From: Siphonodentalium dalli
Lineage: Eukaryota > Mollusca > Scaphopoda > Gadilida > Siphonodentaliidae
Assembly: GCA_032622095.1 (NCBI GenBank)
Contig: CP136065.1
Coordinates: forward strand, 156,683,577 to 156,747,576
Direction: 5' to 3'
Length of the DNA stretch: 64,000 nt
Within the stretch, counting starts at the first letter, position 1. Each line of letters opens with the position of its first letter. Shown here in pieces: positions 1-11,764 of this stretch. The position numbers and the translations under genes are program-made. The notes under the pieces were generated by a model, which saw nothing but the letters and a program-made list of their open reading frames with translations, was not told where the DNA came from and ran no database searches.

Positions 1-1071
1 GGAAAATTGCACAAAAGTAAAATAATGCATGGTTAATATCATGTGATTGATGCTGTGGGCATCAAATATTTAAAGATGCACTACTAATCAGCAATAAAGA
101 GCATTTATTATCCACTTAATAGATGTAACTTTATCCGGAGTTATATTGCAGCTGCTGTTTATCCCAGATACTGGGTCTTTATTCTATTCCAAAAAATGTC
201 GTATTGGGACATTTTGATCTATTTTAGAGATATTTATTTGTTCAAAGATATTTATATATAAACAGAAAAGTTCACTTTGTTGGCTTTGCAATACTAATGG
301 GAGTGCATGAACTAATGGTTGTGTCGTTTATATGGGGTTGTGGACTACACAAGACTCTATAAACAATTCCAAAGAACATACATGTACATGTTCAAAATAT
401 TGTTTTATAACTTTAACCGACAATAAAAAAGACGTAAGCACCATTCGGACATGATATCAGTCTTCAACCCAGAGAACATTGCGGGCATGGATTAGTATCC
501 CTTGTCACCACTGGGCGGAGCCACTCTCCCGTATCATTCATTAAGAGCATCGAAACACCAGGTGCGTGGCATCCGAAATAGTATTATAGTCTATTTCATA
601 CCATTTCAGTTGAGTAGAGTCACAACAGCCCTCGCACCTCGCATAGCCATTAGCCAAAAGATAATTTTATAATTTTGTGTAGTCCACTTGAGGTAAAACA
701 CACCACTCTAGTTGTTATATGCAGTGAAAATAATATTATTTACCAAATTGCCTTAATGTTTACAAGGAAAACATACTTTTTTGCCAACAATTGCACAGAG
801 GCTGACATAATTTCATTATGATATTTAAAATTTGGCAATGGATAAAAATAATACCCATATAGTTTAACGAGATATGAAGTACCCATTTAAGAACGCTCTT
901 CGATATTTATCGCGGTCGGATAATGAACACACGTGTTATAAACGTACAAATTTATAAATGATACCTGTAAAAGTCATTTTTGATCAAATAGCGATCATCC
1001 TATATATAAATTGGTTCACTGTTGGTTTCTTTTGCCGAACTTGGTGCACGAGCCAGTGTGCAATATATATG
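1..1071. other. Intergenic, no gene seen
   Basis: AT-rich sequence with no supported coding region or RNA gene. From about 890 onward it resembles 34120-34400, the 3' flank of the second secreted-protein gene, so the paralogous duplication includes 3' flanking DNA. Confidence 0.6.
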
Positions 1072-1077
1072 GTTTAT
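1072..1077 (-). promoter_or_regulatory. Candidate poly(A) signal of secreted-protein gene copy 1
   Basis: The plus strand reads TTTATT, which is AATAAA on the minus strand, about 110 nt beyond the tail of copy 1. The aligned place in copy 2 (about 34310) has the weaker variant AATATA. Confidence 0.45.
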
Positions 1078-1188
1078 TATCATGTCTGTCTCAATATTTA
1101 CTGACATAATTTTTATCAAATATGTGAATAAAACAAATCCACATTGAGTAAAAAAAAACTTGCTTGTTAGCTGGTGGCCATCCCTCTG

Positions 1189-3153
1189 TCACTCTGTTAG
1201 CCCATCGCTTCCCATAAATACTGTTTTCCAAAACTCCCAACACTCAGCCATGCCATCACATGATGCTATCACAAATGTGTTGAGTGCCGAATCGAATCTA
1301 ATTGCCAGTTCGTGTTCATGGTCCATATATTTACAGGTGTAGTCTTTCAGGGTTGTAGCGTCCTTAACGTTAGCCAGGTCTGTCGTCAATACGTATATTT
1401 CGTGGTTTCCGGGAGGGGACTGCGTTGTGTCGTCCCGATCGTGGTGTCCTTGCCAATCACCATGTTGAGTTCTTCGTGCAATAGCAAATTATGTGTTCAG
1501 ATTCATAACTATCTCTTTGAGAGCCTCGACTTCTTTCCAAAGAGCTCCACCTTCCGCATGAACAGGCATTATGGGATACCTTGTCCTGACGACGCCGACA
1601 TTTTCTATCTCCGGTAAAAGAATTCTAGTTCCTGACGCAACTACAGTACGCATTACACCGTCCTTGTCCAAAACACCGGCAGCTCCTTTGGCCGTGTCCA
1701 CCGGATCGACACCTACTTCTGGGCCCTGGAAGAATTCGGCGGGAGTCTGGTAGAATAGTTTACCATGTGTTCCATTCCACGCTTTATCTTCTGTTAGTTT
1801 CCCGTTTCTTCCATTTGCCTCGACGGTTTTAGCAATATCAGATATTGCATCGCCCTTGTATGTGATGTCGTGTGGATTCCAACTTAAGAGTGGCGTCATG
1901 AAGACAATCTCTAAAGGGATAGCATAAGAAACTCTACTAGTGTATTCATTGCATACGTATTGTCCATTAACCTGTGTGCAGTCTGTATGTGACACGGGTG
2001 CCACTTTCGGTTGAGTATTTAGGGCCACGTATAAATTATCATCAGATAAACCTCTGTTCATGGTCGTGCCCATTGCTCCAGTTACCCTATGGTACCGTCC
2101 AGCGTTAAGTTGGTTCGTCTTCCCGGCGCGGAAAGCGTCGATGCCGAACGCAGTTTCTCTAATCGACTCGGACGCGTAGTTGTCCATTCCCGGTATCTCA
2201 TACATGATGTCATCAAGGAATCCAGACTGGTAAACGTTCTCCTCTTCATACATCTTATTAGGTCCATTCATTCTGAACCTCGCTGCTCTGGTTAGACTAA
2301 ATTCTTCCATTGTTAGTTGCATAGAAAGCCTGGCGGCTATGTCATCAACCGGCTTGAGCATATTCAACCAGATGTCCATCTTTATCGGATGACAAAGGAT
2401 TCGATAGTTCCATTGGGCATACTGTGGGACACCGCCTGTCACGGCCATTATGGTTGTAGGTAAATACTCGAAGTTCTCATTTGCGTCCTTTCTACCAGTA
2501 TACGAAGTGAACCGTATCTTCTCTAGAAGGTCAAACCAACTGTTGGCATCTAAATGATGTTGGTCAGAGTCGAACGGTTCATCAAGCGACGTGTTGCCTG
2601 TCGTCCAAACTCCTTCCAGATAACAAAGCACGGGTTTGAAGTACGGCTTAAAGTCACGAATTCCTGGTCTTTGAAGGTTGAATGCCCGGAAGTATTCGCT
2701 CATTTCTGCTGTCTGCTCTGCTACGGTTGACTTTTCAAGAACGCTAGGCGGGACGTCGGGAAATCGAATATCTTCAACGGCGTGGTATCCCGTGCTGGTC
2801 GTCGATGGCCTTTGAAGACGGTAATCGTTGTGGCGAGTTCGGAACTCAACTCCGTTCAGGACACTAACGAACTGACCCATTCCTACAGTCCTGACATTAT
2901 TGGCGTGGTCGTGGATGGCACACATGTAATTGCGATGGTATACGTGATAATCGTGTCTCGTCCCTCCTTTGTTGTGTCTAAATTGCTTGATTCCAGAACT
3001 TCCGTCAGATCGAATTCTTTCTTCCACGAACATCTGTTGTAGCATGACCTGTCTTGCGAGATTGTTCACGATGTTTTCCAATTCAGTGATACGAGAGTCA
3101 TCGGTAGCGTACGATGTTGTGAGTAGAAGTACGAAGTTTGCTGTGCATATCAT
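1189..3153 (-). pseudogene. Secreted-protein gene copy 1, one in-frame stop
   Basis: Paralogue of the gene at 34473-36476; I do not recognise the family. The open part (3153 to 1489) encodes 554 residues: a signal peptide ending near 'TTSYA', a heptad-like stretch 'ITELENIVNNLARQV', then a long body colinear with copy 2. It stops at TAA (1489-1491), where copy 2 has a Tyr codon. Copy 1 has ATGTG where copy 2 has ATATGTG, so two bases are missing, shifting about 20 codons until a 19-nt deletion restores the original frame. The tail (1389-1189) is therefore in the same frame as the body and still ends in a 'DHEHEL...CDGMAECW' module. A further deletion near 1220 changes the last residues. A splice acceptor abuts the ATG. 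It may make a truncated protein or be early in decay; a base-call error is also possible. Confidence 0.75.
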
Positions 3154-3165
3154 CTGAAAAACAAC
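3154..3165 (-). promoter_or_regulatory. Splice acceptor directly before the ATG of copy 1
   Basis: On the minus strand the start codon is preceded by a pyrimidine run and CAG ('GTTGTTTTTCAG' then ATG). The same arrangement in copy 2 indicates a 5' non-coding exon upstream in both genes. Confidence 0.65.
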
Positions 3166-3419
3166 ACGATATCATTAGTACCAGTCCGGACACAGATGGA
3201 ACACGCTAACAACCCTATTGAATAATTCTCTGAATTTACTCAGGGTGGTGAATACCCATACCAAATTCCATTGAGAAATGACAACCCATGGTTGAGATAT
3301 CTGCTGGAACGGACAGACAGACAGGTGGAGGATACCCACCAAGTACTTCCTTCGTGTGGAAATAATGAAATGATTTATATAAGTACATGCATATTGCTAT
3401 TTACGACAAAGAACTGTTA

Positions 3420-3502
3420 GACATGTTTCGAAGTCACAACGGCATTCCGAGAATGAACGCCGTTTATTTGGGGATGGGTGTTCTATGTGTTATGTGTAAA
3501 CT
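3420..3502 (-). promoter_or_regulatory. Conserved 5' block of copy 1 (candidate promoter/5' exon)
   Basis: This block aligns with 36661-36743 upstream of copy 2, while the DNA between it and the ATG has diverged. On the minus strand it holds an AT-rich box (CCAAATAAACG; CATAAATAATC in copy 2), then an initiator-like TCATTCTC about 20 nt on. TATA and Inr roles are inferred. Confidence 0.4.
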
Positions 3503-3539
3503 TCATGGGGGATATTTTCCAAAGTATTACTCCAAAGAG

Positions 3540-5327
3540 TATTGAGTTTTGTGGGGCGGATTAATGAAAAATCGTGCATCTTATAAAAGCGCCAAATTTG
3601 GTACACATGAAATACAAAATACAAAACATGAATATAAGTCATTTTGAATATCATGCCATAGCAAATATTTTGGTAAAAACGCCTGTTGTTCTCCCAATTT
3701 AAGCCATTGTGCATTGCTGGCGTCCATTGACTGCGAGGAAAACTGCTCACTTTTTATCAATTTGACTTGGACATGCATTAGGCTGTATACCCTTTCACAA
3801 CTTTATCTTTTATATACGGGTCAATTCAAAATGGTGGATAAGATGGTCGCCATATCAGCGAAAAATGCCCTTACTAAAAAAAACAGTTACATGTATGTAT
3901 TGCGTGTATCCCGATTGTGGTGGAATTTATATCTCAAACATAAAATTTGGCTAGACAAACACTGTACAGTCAATGGCTCTGATAGTTTTGCACACGTGGA
4001 GACCAACGGGGTCAATGAACAATGACCAGCCCTGGGTCACGTACCGTGATACGTGACCCAGTGTCGTGATTAGAGTGGACAAAGCGAGCTGAATTTCGTA
4101 ATTCTAGACGTGAAGTACATTCATGAACTGTGGCGCGGCCATCTGACCAGGACAACACTGTCATTAAATCTCTCGGTCAGATATCACGGTCGGATGCGGA
4201 CGCTCTTTGGAATATCGCTGTCCCAGCATGCACACAACAACAACCATTTGCGGTGATATTGTTACCATAATGTTATAATTAATTATATCATTTTAAACAC
4301 CTCGCAGTCACTTCCTTACGTTGACCCTAAATTACCACAGTTAGAACTTGGCGTACATCGCAGCAACCATAATTCAAACTTCAACTCATTTAATTCTTAT
4401 GGTGCTTTCATTGGTATTGTATTGAAAGATAAACATATTTTCTGTAATATTGTAAATATGATGTTCATCATTGGGAAGATGGGACCTTGGATTACTTATC
4501 TACCGATATAATGAACAGGTAATCCTACCGATAGAGTCACGTACAGGCTGAAATTGTAAACAATAACAAACCATACACGTGGTCGGCGGCGATCACAGAA
4601 ATGTGCCAACTATAAATATTGATTTAATTACTACTTTTACGACTAATTGTTGCCGAAATTGTCATCGCATTGTGCAAACATATACATTATATGATTTGTG
4701 CAATTCTCCGGTTTGTAGTGACAATGAAATTATACAAAATCGTGCGATCAAGTGCAGCCATTACCTGAATTCGCGCAATACCGGGTATGTCTATTTACGC
4801 TGCCGTGTTCAAATTTACTGGCCCATATCGTATATTTCAAACCCTATCACCCGATAAGATGTCATAAACCATTTGTAAAATATAATTTACATGCCGGTTG
4901 TTTGATTTGTCATAATTTTCACCTGATTACTATTTTATTGTTTATCAGTCAAGTACATTTCGTCTGGTCACGGCACCGAAAAATAGAGTCAATAGGTTGT
5001 TCACGACTTATTTAGGTGAGTGTTCTATAATAGAATGAGTATACTTGCAAGATGAAATGACTATATTTATTTCGATACATTGCAGTTGGGGGGGGGTAAA
5101 AAAAATGGCATGTCGCATATGAGACATGAGGTGAAAAACTTCCTTCCTGACACCCTTTGGAAAGAAGCTTCGAGAAATGTAAAATTGTAATAAATAAACT
5201 TGTCGTGATGTAACTAACATAGTTAAGCCTAGATCATTGTGTGCATGGAACAAGAGCGAGCAAATGTCTCAAATATTAACGTGACTATCAATGGCTTGAA
5301 AATTACTGTCATCAGTGCATCCATCTA
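3540..5327. other. Intergenic, no gene seen
   Basis: Nothing coding is supported; the short ORFs have no recognisable composition. It contains one perfect hairpin (4032-4061, separate entry) and a G-run near 5090. Confidence 0.5.
4032..4061. repeat. Perfect 12-bp-stem hairpin
   Basis: CTGGGTCACGTA, loop CCGTGA, TACGTGACCCAG. A perfect inverted repeat with no link to a recognised element; its role is unknown. Confidence 0.6.
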
Positions 5328-7560
5328 ATCAGTGAATTATTTGCATGTGTATCAATTCAGATTATCTGTTACTCTCACAACAACTAAAGTATTCAAGTCC
5401 AGCATAGTGACTGCCAAAAGCATTTAGTATATATAATTGAAGTTGCTCCACTAGACTAACAAAAGTGGTATGTAATAATGCTAGATAATGGGCTGGTTGA
5501 CCGACTAATCATGAAATAGTTAGAACTTATGGAATTGTGTGTATAATGCACAATGACGTAGGTTTGCAGATATCAGCAATTTATAGAATAATATTTCCAA
5601 TTGCAGCCTGCTAAGGGTGCATTTACATTGCTATAGAACTGTACACAGATCTACACGCAGACTAGTGTAAACGGGTTGATATAGAAATGCACACAGAAAG
5701 AAAACGGTATTAGTTCGTGTGAGCAAAAATTGTGTCCGCTATCCGTCACGGTCAACGCCGAAGCACTGCGACAGGCAAATCTGTTTTGATTAATTGTTAC
5801 TCGGGCTTGGCGAATGTGTTTTAGCGTTCGTTGTCATTTCAACCCGTGTATTTCGAATAATGAACACGGACAGGGACGTGGCAACTTTGGTAAAAATGTT
5901 CAACTGTTGGAAATTTCATACCTGACACAACATTAGTTGTAATTTCCAAACCAACAATAGGTTGAACATGAGCTTGTAGTTTGATTTTCAAACATTATAT
6001 GGGGGGGTATTGTTTTCGGACCAATATTTGCATAATTTCCTATCAAAATTTTGGGCTGGAATGGCCATCAGCTGGAAGTTTTCCAACCTTATTGGGGCGG
6101 GTGTCAGGTTGGAAATTTCCAACACTTGAAAAGATTGTGTCCTGGTCCCTCCCCGTGGCCAGTCAAAAACTGCTAGTTAATTTAAGAAAACAATATTGTC
6201 CTACATTTGGTCAACATTGCCTTTGGAATTGTCATCAGTTGGAATTGTTACTACATTTGTTCAAATAAAGGGTATTGTAGGGTGGATACCCATTCCATAC
6301 AAATCCAAAATGGCCACCGCCCAGATGGTGTCAAACAGGAGACCTATAGATATATAGATGATCACCTGAAATCCTAAATATTGGTGGAATCGCCATCTGA
6401 AGCTATATGGGTGCTCGCTAACCTCTCTATTTGTGCACACAGTTGTTTGTTGTGTATTCCTATGCGATTTTCAGTCTTTCTTCAAGTGGTATAAGGATAC
6501 ACTTTAAATACATGCGGCACATACCAAATCGCTGTTGTCTGCTGACAGTGATCCATTTTATGTCTGGCCTAAATTGACACGACTCGTAATGAATTGTCAA
6601 TTGCCAGAGTACTGATCAGCGCGCATTCACTATTAGTAATCATATTGTGATCACAGCAATGCGCGACACGTGACTTCATACAGATCTATGTACAGTTCTG
6701 TATCAGTGTAAATGCACCCTAAATGTCCTCTTTATGTATTTATTTTCAAAATATGTCAATTCTAGTTGAATTGGAGCTTAACAAATGATATTTCATCATT
6801 ATCATGGATATGTCTACAAAATTGTCAACAATGACCCGAAAGTGAAGATTAAGTTCACTGTCCTGAGATGTTGTCAGCTTAAAATGTATTACAGCCAAAA
6901 TAGCCAAAACACATGTTTGGATCATGTAATAGCTTGCAGGGGAAACTGATAGCCCAATGGATACGCAGGAGATAAGCTGGTAAATTTATAATTTGTAAAT
7001 TGGATGCATAAACCTTTCAGTGAAAAACAATTATAGCAGTTCTTTTAGTTTGAAATGTTCCATTTTATAAGTTATACCTTATAGAGTAAGTTATACTAGT
7101 GTTTTTGTGCACCTTTCAGATTTTGATGGGTTAGTACTGTATTTGTCCACTTCCATCGATTCATTAGAATTTCCATTTAGCAGTGTCCAATTTGACCACC
7201 CAGGTAGATCTAGAATACTCTCATGACACACTCACCTGGTAACTCCAATACACGATTGCATGTATGTGTGTAATTGTACCGGTATGTGGTACTGCCTATC
7301 AGACAGTTTAAAACAGTTTATTAAACTTTTTTTCAATTAAATCAGCTTCTGAAACATGGTAAACAGTCACTTGAACTAGAGCAGATAACTTTCTAGTCAT
7401 ATGAGTGATATCAGTAGGGTTTTATGTGGTTTTAGCAGCTGGTTTTAGACCAAAATTAGTGGAAATTTTGGGGGTGGGTGACCAAAAATTTGAATAAAAA
7501 AATGCTTTTTTGCAGGTGGTGGTGGTTCCCCGAAAATGCCAGATGCAAAACACGGCATAC
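5328..7560. repeat. Dispersed repeat, copy A (interrupted)
   Basis: 5328-5612 plus 6723-7560 are colinear with 47888-48912. Shared phrases include 'gaattatttgcatgtgtatc' near the start and 'aatgccagatgc' near the end. A 1105-bp TIR element splits this copy but is absent from copy B. No coding potential and no certain termini, so the class is unknown. Confidence 0.8.
5612..6722. mobile_element. Non-autonomous TIR transposon, TAA target duplication
   Basis: The element (5615-6719, 1105 bp) begins GGGTGCATTTACA and ends TGTAAATGCACCC. Imperfect inverted homology runs about 45 bp inward, through 'AGAACTGTACA' and 'AGATCT'. TAA flanks both sides (5612-5614 and 6720-6722), and the unoccupied copy at about 48165 reads 'cagcctggtaaat' with a single TAA. 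A 3-bp TWA duplication with GG-initial TIRs is typical of PIF/Harbinger elements, so that assignment is an inference. No transposase seen. Confidence 0.8.
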
Positions 7561-7774
7561 CTTCCTGCAAATTTTATATTATAATATACATGTAATATTA
7601 AATCAATTGGGATAATGCATGATGAAATTCAACCACTGGGAATCTCAGTTTTCAAATGTCAGGCCAGGTCAGGCTGCTTATTTTCTGGCTTGGTACATGA
7701 ACTGCCCTGGTCAATATTAATTCAATACAAAATGTTGATTTAAATACATTAAGTTCTAGTATGATTGATTAAAG

Positions 7775-8215
7775 GGACATCTCGTGAACAAACATATACA
7801 ATTTCCATGGTCATAAGAAGGGGATTAGGGGTCCTTGGGGCCTTGCTTCCCTCCTATGGTGTACTTGTTGACTTAAAATTGGGTAGAAACCCCTATTTTC
7901 ATATCATCAGCATCCCTCTCCCTTGAATACTAGTATGTGTCTCAAACTGGAGCTGTAAAAAAAATTCAGTAAATGCCTACTAAATGGACATCTCATGCAC
8001 AGATATATAGCATGTTCACGGTCACAAAAAGGGAATTCGTGGTTACTGGGGGCCTTCTTCCCTCATATGGTAGGCCTACATATATATAGACTTGAAAATT
8101 GAAAAAAAAAACATACTTCCAAATGCATATCAGCATCCCATGAATGTGTCTCCACCCTGGAGCTCTAGTATATTTGATTAAAGGGACGTCTCCTCCAGAT
8201 ATATACAATTTCCAT
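7775..8215. repeat. Diverged tandem repeat, unit about 205 bp
   Basis: Two and a partial third unit begin near 7775, 7982 and 8179. Each opens like 'aaagggacatctc', followed by 'atatacaatttccatggt' or a variant; the first two also carry a 'ccttcttccctc' phrase. No coding potential. Confidence 0.6.
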
Positions 8216-8226
8216 GGTTATCGATC

Positions 8227-8748
8227 TAGATCAAAACGATCAAGGGAATTTTCAACACCGACCCGACAAACACCTCTACAGTACAGGATTCAAAGTGCCA
8301 CAATTTTATGGTTAGTTTAATAGGCTACCGGTATATATGATCTATTTTATCTCATGTAAAGTAAAATATAATATTATAATAATTTCTCATAATAATCATG
8401 CAATCTAAAGTTCATATTTTAGAACACCAGCGGTCTCCAGTCAGATTCGAACTGACAATCCCCTCAGTGTAAACTGAGGTGCACTCACCAATGTGCTGTA
8501 GAAACTGATGTAAAGCTGGCATTAAAAAACAAACTAATTTGAGTAGATCCCCCACCCCCCCCCGGTCAATCCCCCCCCCCGGCCAATGCATGTACTAATA
8601 CTATGAAATTTTCTTTACATGTGACAAAATAGATCATATATACCGGTAGCTTATAAAACAAACCATAAAATTGTGGCGCTTTGAATCCTGTACTAGTAGA
8701 GGTATTTGTCGGGTCGGTGTTGAAAATTCCCTTGAGCGTTTTGATCTA
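8227..8748. mobile_element. Fold-back element with about 140-bp arms
   Basis: 8227-8366 and 8608-8748 are inverted copies; shared phrases include 'ggtcggtgttgaaaattccc' on the right arm and its complement on the left. The 240-nt interior holds a tRNA-like sequence and C-runs near 8555-8580. Target duplications were not resolved. Probably a non-autonomous fold-back DNA element. Confidence 0.75.
8433..8505 (-). tRNA. tRNA-like sequence (pseudo-tRNA or SINE head)
   Basis: The minus strand folds as a 73-nt cloverleaf: acceptor GTTTCTA/TGGAGAC (two G-U pairs), D-stem GCAC/GTGC, anticodon stem CCTCA/TGAGG, T-arm GTCAG-TTCGAAT-CTGAC, all perfect apart from the wobbles. The anticodon loop is 8 nt (GTTTACAC) instead of 7; read as UAC it would be tRNA-Val. 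Box B (GTTCGAATC) is near-canonical. The oversized loop and its place inside a fold-back suggest a tRNA-derived relic, not a working tRNA gene. Confidence 0.5.
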
Positions 8749-10079
8749 CATGTAGAAATTGATGACGGCGCCGGCTTATTTTCATCATTCGGTATAAAAC
8801 TTGGTATTCGCTACATTCTAAATGAAATTAATAAAAATTGATTACACACAAGAAAGACATTCTTAATTTTAACTGTATCATTGCTAAAAAATCAACATAT
8901 GAATCATGATTGATTGACCTTTCAAGTTTCATAAACCTGTAAACAGCAATAGTCACAAAATGTCACAGAACAAATGAACCCATCGGCCCATCGTGGAATT
9001 TTTGGTGTCACAATAATGGTCTGAGTGTTGCTAAGAAATCAATATCTAAATATACATTATGGGCCAGCAACTTTTTCGCCTATGAATAAAAAACAAACCC
9101 CACATGCTTGAAATGCATGAGTCGAAGACAGGTAACTGGTCACAATTAAACATACTTTTCACATCATTCCCGAAATCAATAAACACTGTCACTATCGTAT
9201 ATTGAAAACCTAATGGTGTAACTTATTGATTATGGATATAAAGATGTAATTAAATATAAATTGTAGATAAAAATGATGATTTTATCGTAGCAATAAAAAT
9301 CGTAAATAAATCCGCAATCGAAAATATCACGTGACAACCGAATCTCATGAATATATTCATGAGCTCAGCCTATACCAGGCCTCAAATACGTTTGCTGGCC
9401 TGGGTACTAGGCTAGATGGGTACATCATCACGGACAGATACAGTAAGCGCCAGAACAGTCCGCACTTCATGTCGTACTATTGAAAATATTTTCAATATAT
9501 CCTTCAACAGAGTTTAGACCAATTTCATGAATCAGTGATAACTGCATGGCAATATAAGCACTTAATTACATGGGTTAAAGTGAGACTCATTTTCTAAACG
9601 ACTGGAATTGACATCGTTCACAATGGAGGCTGGCTGTGTTCACATCCTTTCTCCACTGTTTGTTCTCACCACTGTGAACATGACTCCTTCCGTACAGGTT
9701 GTGAATGGGGTGGATTGGGATGCTAACGCGGAAACTCAATAATGGGTCTTGATCGCCATGTATACATAACGTATTCATATACCGGTATATGTTTATTTGT
9801 GTATGAATATACATCTATACATTTTAATGCATCTGTAATTTCTCTCTATATATATATATATATAAGCCTATGTCATCCTTGTTAATAATTATTTCATCTA
9901 TATAATGTGTAATTGATAACAAATTGACTCCATGTATGCTATACTTATACTTTCATAAGCGTTTCGCGGATACACTTCCTATTGATATAATCCCACCAAA
10001 ATTTGAATTCATAATAGTAAAATGATATTCGTATTAGTTTCCACGCATAAGTACCGATTTTCCGCACAACGACAAAATC
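8749..10079. other. Intergenic, no gene seen
   Basis: No supported coding region. A short (TA)n microsatellite lies at about 9846-9865. Confidence 0.5.
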
Positions 10080-10151
10080 ATATGGCGACACCCAAGGGCG
10101 CATATTACAGCAATTTAGAAATTTTCAACTACGTCTGAAAATAGCATAACT

Positions 10152-11064
10152 TTGAGTGAGGTTGGGGATACACATGATTTCGCGGCAAAATGGTCTCAAA
10201 TAGAAGGAGATGAATTCGATCCCGATAGCATCCAACTTTGGAACCAAAATACAAGCCAATATTTCTCGCCTACACAGGGTAAAAAAGTGCTCTCAAATAA
10301 TACAAAATTTTCTATCTTCGGCCTAAACTGCAGAAGCCTTAACGCAAATTATGGAGATCTAAAATATTTACTTGGTGATTTGAAAACAGAAGAAAATTTG
10401 TTTGATTTTATCGCCCTAACAGAAATATTCAAAGTGCATAGTTCCTCAGATTTTTCACTTCCCGGATATCACCCCTTAGAATTCAAATCTCGACCAGACG
10501 GCGACGATGGCAGAGGCGGTGTTGGTATCTATATAAAGGAGAATCTTCAATATAAACCCAGACCTGATTTGACAATATTTATACCACACGTAATAGAAAC
10601 ATTATTTATAGAAATACGGGCGAACGATAATTATATAATAGGATGTATTTATAGACCAAACACAGCACCAAAGGCCGATTTGGACAAATTTATGTTAAAA
10701 TTCGATAATATATTAGAACAAGTGAACAATACCAAGTCTTACATAATAGGAGACTTCAACATCGACCTCTTAAATTTCGAGACGCATAAAAAAACTAACG
10801 ATTTCATAAACAATGTACTCAGTAGAGGATTCGTGCCCATGATAACAAAACCGACAAGAATTACTGAACACTCTGCTACCCTAATTGATCACATTTATAC
10901 CAACAAAGTACAAGGTGGCCACCAAATAGGGATAATTACCTGCGACATCTCCGATCATTTCGGCATATTCCTCTCCGAATCAAACAAACACAAACCCATA
11001 AAACCCTCTCATAAAAAAGTTTCACGTATAGGAACTACAACCCAAATAATGTCAATATTTTCAA
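10152..11064 (+). pseudogene. LINE apurinic-like endonuclease domain
   Basis: About 300 codons. In other LINEs this domain nicks the target to prime reverse transcription. Visible APE motifs: 'FGLNCRSLN', the catalytic glutamate in 'IALTEIF', 'GRGGVGIYIK', 'IIGCIYRPN', 'IIGDFNIDLL', 'TLIDHIYTN' and 'CDISDHFGIF', so the main Glu, Asp/Asn and Asp-His residues are present. The frame opens at TTG, not ATG, so the true start is unclear. A 1-nt shift near 11036 breaks it from the linker, which continues in another frame. Confidence 0.9.
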
Positions 11065-11764
11065 AAACTTGTTAAAATCATGTAAATTCGACTCAGTTCT
11101 CAGTTGTAACTCCCCCGATAAGGCATATGAATTGTTTTTAGACATATATATGAACGCGCATGATCTAGCTTTTCCACTAATAACACGAAATGTACCCAAA
11201 AAATATATAAAGCGCGAACCATGGATGACATCTGGACTAATAAAAACCTCTATTAGTAAGCAAGAAGTATACTCTAATAAACTGAAGGCACCTTCAGAAA
11301 AAAATAAAATCGCCTATTTAAATTATCGTCAACTATATAACAAACTAATAAGGAAATGTAAAAATAAGTATTATTGCGATAGTCTAGAAAAAAATAAGAA
11401 TGATATAAAAAACACATGGAAAATTCTTTAAAACGCCATCAATAAAACTAAAAAATCATGTAACTACCCACAGACATTTAAAGATAACGATACCGAGCTA
11501 TCTGACCAGAACATAATAGCCGAAAAATTCAATGACTACTTTTCAAATATCGGTCGAAACACCAGCGACTCTATACACACTGGAAATGATGAAAATTTCA
11601 CTGATTACCTTCGAAATAGGCGAATAAAGGAATTCGAAATTGAACCAACAACGATACAGGAAATAATATTGACATGTTATACTATGAAAGGGAAAATGAG
11701 CAAGATCACAACGGAATATCGACCGAACTTATGAAAGATAGTATCTTCATAATAGGCTCACCAC
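11036..11764 (+). pseudogene. LINE endonuclease-RT linker, broken
   Basis: Linker region with 'REPWMTSGLIKTSI' and 'YRQLYNKLIRKCK', typical of CR1/Jockey-type elements. A TAA at about 11429 interrupts 'WKIL...NAINK', and another frameshift follows near 11670. The segment ends at the TTAA where the DNA transposon inserted; reading resumes at 13332 in a compatible frame ('IGSPL' then 'KHIFNLSF'). Confidence 0.85.

Noticed and set aside
1489-1491. Programmed stop-codon readthrough in copy 1
   Set aside because: TAA followed by T is a poor readthrough context, and copy 2 shows a 2-nt indel as the simple cause.
8433-8505. A functional tRNA-Val(UAC)
   Set aside because: The 8-nt anticodon loop and location within a fold-back element make it a relic; kept only as tRNA-like.
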